Shown: one piece after another, positions 8,286-17,725 of the stretch
Position numbering within the stretch: position 1 is the stretch's first letter
How the letters are laid out: the number at the start of each line of letters is the position of its first letter
Source of the DNA: Actinomadura hallensis
GTDB lineage: Bacteria > Actinomycetota > Actinomycetes > Streptosporangiales > Streptosporangiaceae
Assembly: GCF_006716765.1 (NCBI RefSeq)
Contig: NZ_VFPO01000001.1
Span: 6,262,001-6,326,000, forward strand
Length of the DNA stretch: 64,000 bases
Reading direction: 5' to 3'
The notes under the pieces: generated by a model
What the model was told of the DNA's origin: nothing
What the model saw: only the letters and a program-made list of their open reading frames with translations
Database searches by the model: none
Made by a program: the position numbers and the translations under genes

Positions 8286-8945
8286 ATGGCGGGCGTGGAC
8301 GGTGAGCTCCCGCGGGCGCCGGCCGAGGCCCCGGCGGAGGCGATCCGCATCCTGCTGGCCGAGGACGTCGCCCTCCTGCGCGGCGCGCTGACCGGCCTGC
8401 TGGACCTGGAGCCCGACATGGAGGTCGTGGCCGAGATCGAGAACGGCGACGCGATCGTGCGGGAGGCGCTGCGCCACCGGCCGGACGTCGCGGTCCTGGA
8501 CGTCGACCTCCCCGGCGTCGACGGCGTCACCGCCGCGGCGGAGCTGCACGAGCGGCTGCCCGAGTGCCGGGTGCTGATCCTGACGGGGCTCGGCCGGCCC
8601 GGCGACCTGCGGCGGGCGCTGGACGCGCACGCCGACGGCTTCGTCCTCAAGGACGTGCCGCCCGCGGAGCTGGCCGCCGCGATCCGCCGGGTCGCGGCGG
8701 GCGAGCAGGTCGTCGACCCGCAGCTCGCGCTGGTCGCGCTGCGCCAGCCGGAGAGCCCGCTGACGCCGCGGGAGGCGCAGGTGCTGCGGCTGGCGTCGGA
8801 GGGGGCCGACGTCGACGACATCGCGCTCGCGCTCAACCTCACGGTCGGGACCGTCCGCAACTACCTGGCGAACTGCATCACGAAGCTGAACGCGCGCAAC
8901 CGGATCGACGCGGTGCGGATCGCCGGCGAGTTCGGCTGGGTCTGA
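8286..8945 (+). CDS. NarL/DesR-type response regulator
   Basis: A 219-residue two-component regulator: receiver domain at residues about 20-135 with acidic pocket AED and phosphoacceptor Asp72 in VAVLDVDLPG, then a LuxR-type helix-turn-helix (LTPREAQVLRLASEG, then TVGTVRNYLANCITKLNARN). The overall pattern resembles DesR, which controls membrane-lipid genes in Bacillus, but this gives no target here. A GGAGG lies about 12 bases before the ATG. No kinase is directly adjacent; the DesK-class kinase at 12036 is the nearest candidate partner and the LuxR ATPase regulator lies between them. Confidence 0.88.
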   Translation: MAGVDGELPRAPAEAPAEAIRILLAEDVALLRGALTGLLDLEPDMEVVAEIENGDAIVREALRHRPDVAVLDVDLPGVDGVTAAAELHERLPECRVLILTGLGRPGDLRRALDAHADGFVLKDVPPAELAAAIRRVAAGEQVVDPQLALVALRQPESPLTPREAQVLRLASEGADVDDIALALNLTVGTVRNYLANCITKLNARNRIDAVRIAGEFGWV

Positions 8946-9156
8946 CCGGCGGGCGAGGCCGGCCGGTGGGACCGGCCGCGGGACCGGCCCGGTGGCCCGC
9001 AGGGTCCCGGACGTCCGGGAAATGACCGGAAGCGGACGGGCCCGGCAGGTGTGACGGCCGTGTGAGAAACGCATGGCCGCACCCCCGGAGGATTCACACC
9101 CGGATCGGTGAACGGCGCACTGGCCGGGGAGAACGCCCGGTGGCACGCTCCGGGGC

Positions 9157-11895
9157 ATGGTGGGGCAGTCGCTGTGCGGGCGTGTGGCCGAGGTCTCCGA
9201 GATCGAACACCTGGTGCGGCGGGCGAAGGAGGGCGCCGGCGGCGGAGCCCTGATCCTGCGCGGCGAGGCCGGGATCGGCAAGACCGCGCTCCTCGACCAC
9301 GCCGCGGACCGCGCGGCCGGGATGCGCGTCCTGCGCGGGAGCGGCGTCGAGGGCGAGGCCGACGTCCCCTTCGCGGCCCTGCACCTCCTGCTCGGCGACC
9401 TCGTCGACGCCGCCGGACTCTCCGGGCCCGCCGACCGCGCCGGACGCGCCGCCCCGGCCGATCCCGCCGATCCCGCCGATCCCGCCGGTCCGGCGGGGCG
9501 GCTGCCCGGCCCGCAGGCGGCGGCGCTCGGCGCGGCGCTCGGCCTCGGCCGGCCGGACCCCGCCGACCGGCTCCTGGTCGGGCTCGCGCTGCTGACGCTG
9601 CTCGGCGGGCCGGGGGCGGGCGCTCCGGCGCTCGTCCTGGTCGACGACGCGCAGTGGCTCGACCGGGAGTCGGCGGACGCGCTGCTGTTCGCCGCCCGCC
9701 GCGCCTCCGCCCGCGGCATCGCGTTCCTGTTCGCGGTGCGCGACGGCGCGGCGTGGCCCCGGACCGGCCTCCCCGAGCTTCACCTGACCGGCCTCCCCCC
9801 CGACGACGCGCGGCGCCTCCTGGAACGGCGCGGCACCCCGGCCGACCGGATCGACCGCGTGATCGGGCGGGCGCGGGGCAATCCCCTCGCCCTCATCGAG
9901 TTCGCGTCCGCCGAGTCGGAGCTCCTCGCGCGCGCCCCCGCGGAGTTCGCGCGGGCCGTCCGCGGCCTGCCCGAACCGGCGCGGACGCTGCTCGCCGCCG
10001 CGGCCGCCGACGAGACAGGCGGGCCCGACGTCGTGGTCCGCGCGGCCGGGCACCTCGGAATCCCGTTCGGGGCGCTGGAGCCGGCCGAGGACGCCGGACT
10101 CGTGTCCGTCACCCGCACCGCCGTCGGCTTCCCGCATCCGCTGGCGCGCGCCGCCGCGTACCAGGGCGTCCCGGTCACGCGGCGGATCGCGGTCCACCGG
10201 GCGCTCGCCGAGGCGCACGCACGGGCGGGCGACGCGGAACGCCGGGTCCGGCACCTGGCCGCCGCCGCCCTGGGGACGGACGAAGCGGTCGCCGCGGAGC
10301 TGGAGGAGGCGGCGGACGGCGTCGCCCCGCCCGTCGCGGCCTTCGCCTGCGAGCGTGCGGCCCGGCTCGCCGGGGATCCGGAGGTGCGGGCCCGGCGGCT
10401 GGTCGCGGCGGCCGAGGCCGAGCTGGCGGGCGGGCGCCCCGGCCGGGCCCGGGCGCTGGCCGACGAGGCGGCGCGGGCGCACCACGCCCCGGAGGCGGCG
10501 CGGACGGCATCGCGGACCCGAGCGCGGATCGACCTCGTGCGGGCCGGCCTGGAACTGGAGCACGGCGTCCCGCAGGCGGCCGGGCGCATGCTGCTGGAAC
10601 GCGCCGCGGCGTGCGACGACCCGGCCGTCCGCGCGGAGCTGCTCGAAGCGGCCGCCTTCCACGCCTGGACCTGCGGCGACGCGGAGACCGCCGCCCGCGC
10701 CGTCAAGTTCCGGGGAGAATGCGCGGACGCGGGCGCCGGCGGGCCGGTCCTGGTCGCGGCGGTGTCGGCGCTGCTCGACGCCGATGTGGCGGCCGCCCGC
10801 CGGGTCCTGGCCGAGCGTCCCGGCGGCGTCGCGGACGAGCGGCTGCGGCTGCTGTCCGCCGAGGCCGCGCTGCTGGCCGGCGACGACACGGCGGCGGCCG
10901 AGCAGTCGGCGCAGCTCGTCGCGCACCTGCGGGAACGGGGGCGGACGGCCCTCGTGCCGCGCGCCCTCGGCGTCCAGGCGTGGTCGCGGCTGCTCCACGG
11001 CGCGCACGACGACGCGCGGAACCTGACCCGCGAGGCGCTGGAGCTCGCGGAGCGGATCGGGCAGCGCCGCCAGGCCGCCGCGCTCCGCGCGATCGGGGCG
11101 CAGCAGGCGGCGATCGAGGGCGACGAGGCCCGCTGCCGCGCGCTGCCGGCCGACGGGCCCGCCGGGGACGCGCTCGGACTGCTTCACCTCGGCCTGGGCC
11201 GTCCCGACGACGCGCTGGAGCACCTCCAGGACGCGCACCGGGACGCGCCGGCACACTCCCCGCAGGTGGTCCTGGCCCTCGCGGACACCGTCGAGGCGGC
11301 GGCCGCGGCGGGCCGTCCCGCCGCGGCCGGCGCGGCGATGGCGCGGCTGGAGGCGTTCGCCCGCACCGCCGGGATGCCGTGGGCGGACGGCGTCGCCGCA
11401 CGCTGCCGCGCCCTGCTGGCCGCGGACGACGCCGAGGCCGAGCGGCACTTCGCGCTGGCGCTGGCGGCGCACCGGCGGGGCGGCGGGCGGCCGTTCGAGC
11501 GGGCGCGCACGGACCTGCTGTTCGGGGAGTGGCTGCGCCGGTCCCGGCGCCGCGCGCGGGCCCGGACCCGGCTCGGCGCCGCGCTGGAGGTCTTCGAGCG
11601 GCTCGGCGCGGTCCCGTGGGCGGAGCGGGCCCGCGGGGAGCTGCGCGCCGCCGGCCAGGGCGTGCGGACCGGGGACGGCGATCCGCGCGACCGGCTGACC
11701 GCGCAGGAGCTCCAGGTCGTGCGGCTGGCGATGACCGGCGCGACCAACCGGCAGATCGCGGCGCGGCTGCGGCTCAGCCACCGCACGGTCGCCTACCACC
11801 TGTACAAGGCGTTCCCGAAGCTGGGCGTCGCCTCGCGCGCGGAGCTGCACCGGTGCGTCCCGGCGGCCGAGGCCGGCGCCGGCCGTCCCGCCTGA
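9157..11895 (+). CDS. LuxR family transcriptional regulator with N-terminal AAA ATPase (LAL type)
   Basis: A 912-residue LAL regulator. Walker A GEAGIGKTALL is near residues 37-47 and Walker B LVLVDDAQWLD near 160. The middle is Ala/Arg-rich helical repeat sequence typical of MalT/TPR-like sensor regions. The C-terminus is a LuxR helix-turn-helix (LTAQELQVVRLAMTG, then SHRTVAYHLYKAFPKLGV). A low-complexity insert of repeated ADP triplets (ADPADPADPAGPAG) lies near residues 105-118. Such proteins are ATP-driven activators, often of secondary metabolite or sugar genes. The neighbouring kinase and lipid operon are possible targets by position only. Confidence 0.9.
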   Translation: MVGQSLCGRVAEVSEIEHLVRRAKEGAGGGALILRGEAGIGKTALLDHAADRAAGMRVLRGSGVEGEADVPFAALHLLLGDLVDAAGLSGPADRAGRAAPADPADPADPAGPAGRLPGPQAAALGAALGLGRPDPADRLLVGLALLTLLGGPGAGAPALVLVDDAQWLDRESADALLFAARRASARGIAFLFAVRDGAAWPRTGLPELHLTGLPPDDARRLLERRGTPADRIDRVIGRARGNPLALIEFASAESELLARAPAEFARAVRGLPEPARTLLAAAAADETGGPDVVVRAAGHLGIPFGALEPAEDAGLVSVTRTAVGFPHPLARAAAYQGVPVTRRIAVHRALAEAHARAGDAERRVRHLAAAALGTDEAVAAELEEAADGVAPPVAAFACERAARLAGDPEVRARRLVAAAEAELAGGRPGRARALADEAARAHHAPEAARTASRTRARIDLVRAGLELEHGVPQAAGRMLLERAAACDDPAVRAELLEAAAFHAWTCGDAETAARAVKFRGECADAGAGGPVLVAAVSALLDADVAAARRVLAERPGGVADERLRLLSAEAALLAGDDTAAAEQSAQLVAHLRERGRTALVPRALGVQAWSRLLHGAHDDARNLTREALELAERIGQRRQAAALRAIGAQQAAIEGDEARCRALPADGPAGDALGLLHLGLGRPDDALEHLQDAHRDAPAHSPQVVLALADTVEAAAAAGRPAAAGAAMARLEAFARTAGMPWADGVAARCRALLAADDAEAERHFALALAAHRRGGGRPFERARTDLLFGEWLRRSRRRARARTRLGAALEVFERLGAVPWAERARGELRAAGQGVRTGDGDPRDRLTAQELQVVRLAMTGATNRQIAARLRLSHRTVAYHLYKAFPKLGVASRAELHRCVPAAEAGAGRPA

Positions 11896-12035
11896 CGCGG
11901 CCGGCCCCGGCAGCCCCGCGGCCCCGCGGTCTCGGGGCCCCTGGCCCCTCCGCCACAAAAGCGTTCAGCCCGAATTGTCCCTTGATCGCATGACTCTGCC
12001 GTTTCATCATCCGAAAGGACGGTGTTGGGGGGCCC

Positions 12036-14084
12036 GTGAACGTGGCGCGAAGGAACGGATCCGCCCGGGACGGATCCGCTCGGCGACGAGGGGACCCGGC
12101 GGGGAACGGCGGCCTCGCCGGCCGCACGCCCCTGTTCGCCCGCGTCATCACCGGCATGTACCTGGCGCTGATGCTGCAGACCCGGCTGCTGAAGCAGGCG
12201 GAGACCGGCCCGTCCCACATGCTGCTGTCCGCCACCCTCGTGATCACCGGCATCTTCGGCGTCCAGTGGCTGCTCGTCCTGTACGGGCCCCGCTCGCAGC
12301 GGCCCCGCCGCTGGGTCGTCGTGACGCACCTGACCGTGCAGACGGCGCTGGCCCTGCTGCCGCTGCTGGTGTTCGGCACGCACTGGTACCCGGTCGTCGG
12401 CGGGTTCCTCGCCGGGGCGATGCTCCTGCTGCTGCGCCCGCCCCTGTCGTGGTTCATGGTCGCGCTCGTCGCGGGCGCGGAGGGCCTCCTGCGGTACTAC
12501 CAGGGCTGGTCGGCGGAGGACGTGTCCTTCTGCGTGATGGCGACGATCACCGTCGGCCTGTCGATGTACGCGCTGACCCGGCTGTCCGGCTTCGTCCGGG
12601 AGCTGCACGCCACCCGGGCGCAGTTCGCGGCCGCGGCGGCGGCGCGGGAGCGGCTGGAGGCGTCCGGCAGCCTGCGCGCGGTGCTCGGCGCCGCGCTGTC
12701 GCGGGTCGAGGCCGTGAGCCGGCGGGCCCGGGGGCGGCTGACGTCCGACCCCGCCGCCGCGCGCGCCGACCTGGACGAGGTCGCCCGCACCGCCCGGCGC
12801 GCCGCCGCCGACGTCCGCTCGATCGTCGGCGCGCTGCAGGGCCCCTCCCCCCGGCGGCACCGGCCGGGACGCGTGACGCAGTCCCGCCTGGCCTGGACGA
12901 TCCTGGTGTTCCTCACCGTGGGCTTCGGCTGGCAGCAGGTCGTCTACGTCCACACGGGGACGGGCGGGTCCTGGCGCGCGACCGGCGCGGCGGCGGCCGT
13001 GGCGGCCGCGATCGCGGCGCTCCAGCTCCGGCACTCCTCGACCGTGCTGCGCGGGACGCGGCCCCGGTTCGGCGCGTGGACGCTGTCCGCGCAGGTGCTG
13101 CTGATCTTCGTGCCGTACGCGCTGCTCGGGCCGGAGTGGGCGACGATGGCGTGCCTGGCGACCGGGTCGGTGCTGCTGGTCGCGCGGGGCCGCCGCGCGT
13201 GGACCCTGTTCTCGCTGACCATCGCGGTGTGGTGCGTGCCCGCGCTGTGGGCCTCCCACGGCACGCTGTTCTACCTGTACACCTGCGCGATCTCGGTGCA
13301 GATCGGCGTGGTGGTGTTCGCGCTGTACCGGCTGCCGCAGCTGGCCCGCGAGGTCGACGTCGCCCGCGAGCGGCTCGCGCGGATGGCGGCCCTGCACGAG
13401 CGGCTGCGCATCTCCCGCGACGTCCACGACCTGCTCGGGCTCGGCCTGTCGACGATCACGGTGAAGGCGGAACTGGCGCGGCGCCTCGTCACCGCCGACC
13501 CGGCGCGCGCGGCGGCCGAGCTGGACGAGCTGGCCGAGCTGGCGCAGCGGTCCAGGGCGGAGGCCCGCGCGGTCGCGGAGGAGGACAGCGCGCTGTCGCT
13601 GCGGGAGGAGGCGGTGTCGGCGCGCGCCGCGCTCGCCGCCGCGGGCGCCGAGGTCCACATCGACCTGCCCTTTCCCCCGGAGCTCGCGCCGTCCTCCGCC
13701 GTGGACGCCGCGCTCGCGGCGGTGCTGCGCGAATCCGTCACCAACGTGCTGCGGCACGCGCACCCCGAGCACTGCTCCGTCACCCTCGACTCCCGCGACG
13801 GCCTCGTGCGGCTCACGGTCCGCAACGACGGCGTCATCCCCCCGAAGTTCACCGGCTCCGACCCCGGCACGGGCAAGGGCCTGGCGAACCTGACGGAGCG
13901 GACCCGGGCCCTCGGCGGCCGGCTGTCCGCCGGGACCGACGGCGAGGGCGGCTTCACCCTCGTCGCGGAGATCCCCCTCGCCCCGGACACGGCCGGGTCC
14001 GGCGGAGCGCGGGACGGAGAGGCCGCCGACACGGCGGAAGAACCCCGTCACATGACGGATTCGCTGCTCCCCTTCCGTGCCTAG
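12036..14084 (+). CDS. Double-module sensor histidine kinase with degenerate first module
   Basis: A 682-residue kinase of the NarX/DesK (HisKA_3) class. Residues about 30-180 are several membrane segments, followed by a coiled segment beginning ARERLEASGSLRAVLGAALS, which aligns with a dimerisation helix but has no phosphoacceptor His and no ATPase domain. A second membrane set (about 285-430) is followed by an intact HisKA_3 helix, RERLRISRDVHDLLGLGLS... pattern with His464, and an HATPase domain (ESVTNVLRHAHPE, then GTGKGLANLTERTR). The start is GTG at 12036. No response regulator is adjacent; the NarL-type regulator at 8286 may pair with it. Its stop lies 93 bases before the lipid operon, so co-transcription is possible. 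Confidence 0.85.
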   Translation: MNVARRNGSARDGSARRRGDPAGNGGLAGRTPLFARVITGMYLALMLQTRLLKQAETGPSHMLLSATLVITGIFGVQWLLVLYGPRSQRPRRWVVVTHLTVQTALALLPLLVFGTHWYPVVGGFLAGAMLLLLRPPLSWFMVALVAGAEGLLRYYQGWSAEDVSFCVMATITVGLSMYALTRLSGFVRELHATRAQFAAAAAARERLEASGSLRAVLGAALSRVEAVSRRARGRLTSDPAAARADLDEVARTARRAAADVRSIVGALQGPSPRRHRPGRVTQSRLAWTILVFLTVGFGWQQVVYVHTGTGGSWRATGAAAAVAAAIAALQLRHSSTVLRGTRPRFGAWTLSAQVLLIFVPYALLGPEWATMACLATGSVLLVARGRRAWTLFSLTIAVWCVPALWASHGTLFYLYTCAISVQIGVVVFALYRLPQLAREVDVARERLARMAALHERLRISRDVHDLLGLGLSTITVKAELARRLVTADPARAAAELDELAELAQRSRAEARAVAEEDSALSLREEAVSARAALAAAGAEVHIDLPFPPELAPSSAVDAALAAVLRESVTNVLRHAHPEHCSVTLDSRDGLVRLTVRNDGVIPPKFTGSDPGTGKGLANLTERTRALGGRLSAGTDGEGGFTLVAEIPLAPDTAGSGGARDGEAADTAEEPRHMTDSLLPFRA

Positions 14085-14094
14085 CGTTCGCGGC

Positions 14095-14181
14095 ATGACG
14101 CAGGACTTCGACCACGACCGCCGTGCGCGCGGCTCCGGCGATCGCGGAGCCCGTCGGGAGCGCGGGGGGAGCGCCGCATGA
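14095..14181 (+). CDS. Possible 28-codon leader ORF coupled to the reductase-HAD gene
   Basis: A 28-codon frame begins ATG ACG CAG GAC (MTQDFDHDRRARGSGDRGAR) and ends in a TGA that overlaps the next ATG as ATGA. A TAGCGT hexamer resembling a -10 box lies 8 bases before the ATG, so the transcript would be essentially leaderless. Coupling through ATGA matches the other three junctions in this operon. It may be a leader peptide or an N-terminal remnant. The peptide matches nothing I recognise and could be a chance frame. Confidence 0.3.
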   Translation: MTQDFDHDRRARGSGDRGARRERGGSAA

Positions 14182-16490
14182 GCGTGCTGGAGGACAGCGT
14201 GCTGGAGGACCTCGCCGGACGCACCGTCCTGCTGACCGGCGTCACCGGCTTCATCGGGCAGGCGCTCCTGGAGCGGCTGCTGTCCGGGTATCCCGACACC
14301 CGCGTCGTCACCGTGCTGCGCGGGCGGCCCGGCGTCACCGCGGAGGAACGGCTCGACGAGCTGGTCGCCAAACCGGTGTTCGCCCCCTGGCGGGAACGGG
14401 TCGGCGAGGACGAGGCCCGCGCGGCCGTGCGGAACCGGGTGCGCGTCGTCGCCGCCGACATCACCGACTCCGTCCCCGAACTCCCCGACGACGTGGACGT
14501 GGTCGTGCACGGCGCGTCCATCGTGTCGTTCGACCCGCCGATCGACGAGGCGTTCGCGACCAACGTCGTCGGCACCGTCAACCTGTACGAGGCCGTCCGG
14601 CGGGCCGCGGAGCGGTCCGGGAGGTCCCCGCACGTCGTGCACGTGTCCACCGCGTACGTCGCGGGCTCCCGCAAGGGCATCGTCGCGGAGACGGCCCTGG
14701 ACCACGACGTGGACTGGGCCACCGAGCTGGAGTACGCGGTCGAGGCCCGCCGCTCCGTGGAGCGCGCGTCCCGGCGGCCCGAGGTCCTCGGGCGGCTGCG
14801 CGCCGCCGCGCTGCGCGAGCAGGGCAAGGCCGGCCCGGCCGCGGTCGCCGCCGACACCGAGCGCCGCCGCCGCGAGGAGGTCGACTCCCGCCTCACCGAC
14901 TACGGCCGGGAACGGGCCCGCAGCCTCGGCTGGCCCGACGTGTACACGTTCACCAAGGCGCTCGGGGAGCGCGCCGCCGAGCAGACCGTCCGGGACCTGC
15001 CGCTGTCGATCGTCCGTCCCGCGATCGTGGAGAGCGCCCTGCGGCACCCGTACCCCGGCTGGATCGACGGGTTCAAGATGGCCGACCCGCTGATCCTCGC
15101 CTACGGGCAGGGCATGCTGCGCGCGCTCTCCGGCATCCCCGACGGGATCGTCGACATCATCCCCGTCGACCTCGTGGTGAACGCGCTGCTCGGCGCGGCC
15201 GCGCGGCCCCCGGAGCCCGGCGACCCCGCGTACTACCACGTGGGGTCGGGCGCCCGGAACCCGCTCACGCTGCAGCGGCTCGTCGAGCTCGTCCAGGACT
15301 ACTTCGCCGAGCACCCGCTGCCCGCCCCCGACGGGCGCGGCGCGATCCGCCCCCGCGAGGTGACGCTGCTCAGCGACGGCCGCGCCGCGAAGGTGCTGGG
15401 CACCGCCGAGCGCGCGATGGACCTCGCCGAACGCGCCCTGATGATCCTGCCGAGCGGCGACCGCACCCGCGGCTGGCAGCGCACCCTGCACAAGCAGGGC
15501 CGGGAGGTGCGGACGCTGCGCCGCTACCGCGACCTGTACGGGGCGTACGGCGCGGCGGAGGTCGTCTACGCCGACTCCCGCACCCTCGCGCTCGACCGCA
15601 CGCTGCCCGACGGCGCCGGCTGCGACTCGGCGGTCATCGACTGGGACCACTACCTCCGCGAGGTGCACTGCCCCGCCGTCACCGCCGCCTTCCGGCTCGC
15701 CCCGCCGCACCACCCGCCGCCGCGCCCGGCGCTGACGTCGGGCCGCCCGGCCCCGCCGCCGCGACGGTTCGAGGAGCGCCGGGACGTCGCCGCCGTGTTC
15801 GACCTCGACGGCACGATCGTCGCGTCCGACGTCGTGGAGGCGCACCTGTGGGCGCGGCTGCTGGACGTCCCGCTGCGGTCCTGGCCGGGGACGCTGCTGC
15901 CGGTGCTGCGGGCCGCGCCCCGCTACCTGCGCACCGAGCACCGCGACCGCGGCGAGTTCCTCCGCGAGTTCGTCCGCCGGTACGAGGGCGCGGACGAGGC
16001 GGAGCTGCGCGCGCTCGCCCGGGACCGGCTCGCCGACGTGCTGCTGCGGCGGGCGTGGCCGCAGGCGATCCGCCGGATCCGGCGGCACCGCGCCGCCGGG
16101 CACCGCACCGTCCTGCTCACCGGCACCGTGGACGTGTTCGTCGAGCCGCTCCGCGCCCTCTTCGACGACATGCTCGCCGCGCGGCTCCGCGTCGTCGACG
16201 GGCGCTGCACCGGGCACTTCGAGCATCCCCCGCTCATCGGGGAGGCCCGCGCCGCGTGGCTGCGCGCCTGGGCCCGCGACGAGGGCATCGACCTGACCGA
16301 GAGCTGGGCGTACGGAGACCACTACTCGGACCGCCCCGTCCTGGAGGAGGTCGGCAACCCCGTCGCCGTCAACCCCGACGCCCGGCTGTACCGGCACGCC
16401 AAGCGGCGGCGCTGGGAGATCGCGGCCTGGGACGGCGACGCCGGGGCGGTGTCCGCCCTCCTCGACGCGGCCCTGGAGGAGGCCCGATGA
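14178..16490 (+). CDS. Fatty-acyl-CoA reductase-like SDR fused to a HAD-IB phosphatase
   Basis: A 770-residue two-domain protein. Residues about 12-500 are an extended SDR of the male-sterility/fatty-acyl-CoA reductase type: TGVTGFIGQALLERLL is the NAD(P) loop, and Tyr256/Lys260 (YTFTK) is the catalytic pair. Such domains reduce acyl thioesters to aldehyde or alcohol. Residues about 535-760 are a HAD-IB phosphoserine-phosphatase-like hydrolase: DLDGT at 542-546, LLTGTVDVF as motif II and GDHYSD at 714-719. A Pro-rich linker (HHPPPRPALTSGRPAPPPRR) joins them. It is the first large gene of a translationally coupled operon with a dehydrogenase, a LarA homologue and an acyltransferase, so I infer lipid or alcohol synthesis. 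The phosphate-bearing substrate of the HAD part is unknown. Confidence 0.85.
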   Translation: MSVLEDSVLEDLAGRTVLLTGVTGFIGQALLERLLSGYPDTRVVTVLRGRPGVTAEERLDELVAKPVFAPWRERVGEDEARAAVRNRVRVVAADITDSVPELPDDVDVVVHGASIVSFDPPIDEAFATNVVGTVNLYEAVRRAAERSGRSPHVVHVSTAYVAGSRKGIVAETALDHDVDWATELEYAVEARRSVERASRRPEVLGRLRAAALREQGKAGPAAVAADTERRRREEVDSRLTDYGRERARSLGWPDVYTFTKALGERAAEQTVRDLPLSIVRPAIVESALRHPYPGWIDGFKMADPLILAYGQGMLRALSGIPDGIVDIIPVDLVVNALLGAAARPPEPGDPAYYHVGSGARNPLTLQRLVELVQDYFAEHPLPAPDGRGAIRPREVTLLSDGRAAKVLGTAERAMDLAERALMILPSGDRTRGWQRTLHKQGREVRTLRRYRDLYGAYGAAEVVYADSRTLALDRTLPDGAGCDSAVIDWDHYLREVHCPAVTAAFRLAPPHHPPPRPALTSGRPAPPPRRFEERRDVAAVFDLDGTIVASDVVEAHLWARLLDVPLRSWPGTLLPVLRAAPRYLRTEHRDRGEFLREFVRRYEGADEAELRALARDRLADVLLRRAWPQAIRRIRRHRAAGHRTVLLTGTVDVFVEPLRALFDDMLAARLRVVDGRCTGHFEHPPLIGEARAAWLRAWARDEGIDLTESWAYGDHYSDRPVLEEVGNPVAVNPDARLYRHAKRRRWEIAAWDGDAGAVSALLDAALEEAR

Positions 16491-17725
16491 TCCTGGCGCT
16501 GGAGTACCACCGCTCGCCCGCCCGCTACCTCGCCGCCGGGCGGCTGCCGGGACGGCTGCGCCCCGCGGCCGTCCCCTCGCTCGCGCCGCTGCGGCTGTCG
16601 CACCGCCCGCCGCCCGCGGCGCCCGGCCCCGGCTGGGTGCGGCTGCGGACCGTCCTGTCGGGCATCTGCGGGTCGGACCTGGCGATGGCGGCGGGGAAGG
16701 TGTCGCCGTACCTGTCGCCGCTGGTGTCCATGCCGTTCGTCCCGGGCCACGAGGTGCTCGCCGAGCTGATGGACGACGTCGACGGCATGCCCGCCGGCAC
16801 CCGCGTGGTCCTCGACCCGGTGCTGCCGTGCCGGGCGCGCGGCACCGGCCCGTGCCCGTCCTGCGCGAGCGGCCACGAGAACCGCTGCGACCACGTGAAC
16901 GCCGGGCGCATCTCGTCGGGCCTGCAGACCGGCTTCTGCGCCGACACCGGCGGCGGCTGGTCGGAGCGGCTGGTCGCGCACCGCACCCAGCTGCACCGGG
17001 TGCCGGAGTCGCTGCCGCCCGAGCGGGCCGTGCTGGCCGAGCCGCTCGCCTGCGCGGTGCGGTCGGTGCGCCGCATCGACGTCCCGCGCGGCACGTCGAT
17101 CGTCGTGGTCGGCGCCGGGACGGTCGGGCTGCTGACCGTCCTCGCGCTGCGGGAGCTGACCCCCGCCGGGCCGATCACCGTCATCGCCCGGCACGCCGGG
17201 CAGCGGCGGCGGGCCCGCGCCCTCGGCGCGACCGAGACCATCGACCCGTCGGCGGCGCTGCGGGGGCTGCGGCGCATCACCGGCGGCTCGCTCGTCCGCC
17301 CCGAGCTCGGCCCCGGCTACCTGCTCGGCGGCGCGGACATCGTCGTCGAGTGCACGGGCGGCGAGGGGCTCGACACCGCGCTGCGGCTCGTCCGCGCCGG
17401 CGGGACCGTGCTGCTGTCCGGCATGCCCGCGAAGCCGGTCGACCTGACGCCCGCGTGGTACCGGGAGCTGAACATCGTCGGGTCCTACGCGAGCCGCGGC
17501 GCGGACGACTTCCAGGCCGCGCTCGACCTGGCCTCCCACGACGCCCTCGGCGGCTTCGTCGACGGCGTGTACCCCCTCACCCGCTGGCGGGACGCGCTGT
17601 CGCACGCGCTGTCCGCCGGCCGCTCGGGCAGCGTCAAGATCGCTTTCGCCCCGCAGAACGGCGGCGCCGTCCCGCCGGGCGGCGACGGCGCCGACCACCT
17701 CGATCGCGAAGGAGCCGATGGATGA
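16487..17725 (+). CDS. Zinc-binding MDR dehydrogenase of the LarA-like operon
   Basis: A 412-residue medium-chain dehydrogenase. The catalytic zinc site is SGICGSD plus GHEVLAE; the structural zinc lobe is CRARGTGPCPSCASGHENRC; the Rossmann loop is GAGTVGLLTV. An unusual N-terminal extension of about 50 residues precedes the GroES-like fold, and a Gly-rich tail follows it. The ATG overlaps the previous stop as ATGA, giving tight coupling to the reductase-HAD gene. It probably oxidises or reduces an alcohol/carbonyl made by the neighbouring enzymes. Resemblance is to sorbitol/threonine dehydrogenase-like members, but the substrate is unknown. Confidence 0.85.
   Translation: MILALEYHRSPARYLAAGRLPGRLRPAAVPSLAPLRLSHRPPPAAPGPGWVRLRTVLSGICGSDLAMAAGKVSPYLSPLVSMPFVPGHEVLAELMDDVDGMPAGTRVVLDPVLPCRARGTGPCPSCASGHENRCDHVNAGRISSGLQTGFCADTGGGWSERLVAHRTQLHRVPESLPPERAVLAEPLACAVRSVRRIDVPRGTSIVVVGAGTVGLLTVLALRELTPAGPITVIARHAGQRRRARALGATETIDPSAALRGLRRITGGSLVRPELGPGYLLGGADIVVECTGGEGLDTALRLVRAGGTVLLSGMPAKPVDLTPAWYRELNIVGSYASRGADDFQAALDLASHDALGGFVDGVYPLTRWRDALSHALSAGRSGSVKIAFAPQNGGAVPPGGDGADHLDREGADG

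Noticed and set aside
11793..16397. Very long open frame (about 1500 codons) on the minus strand opposite the regulators and the reductase gene.
   Set aside because: It is an antisense shadow of GC-rich genes. The peptide is Arg/Gly/Pro/His low-complexity with no domain, and the plus-strand frames contain clear families.
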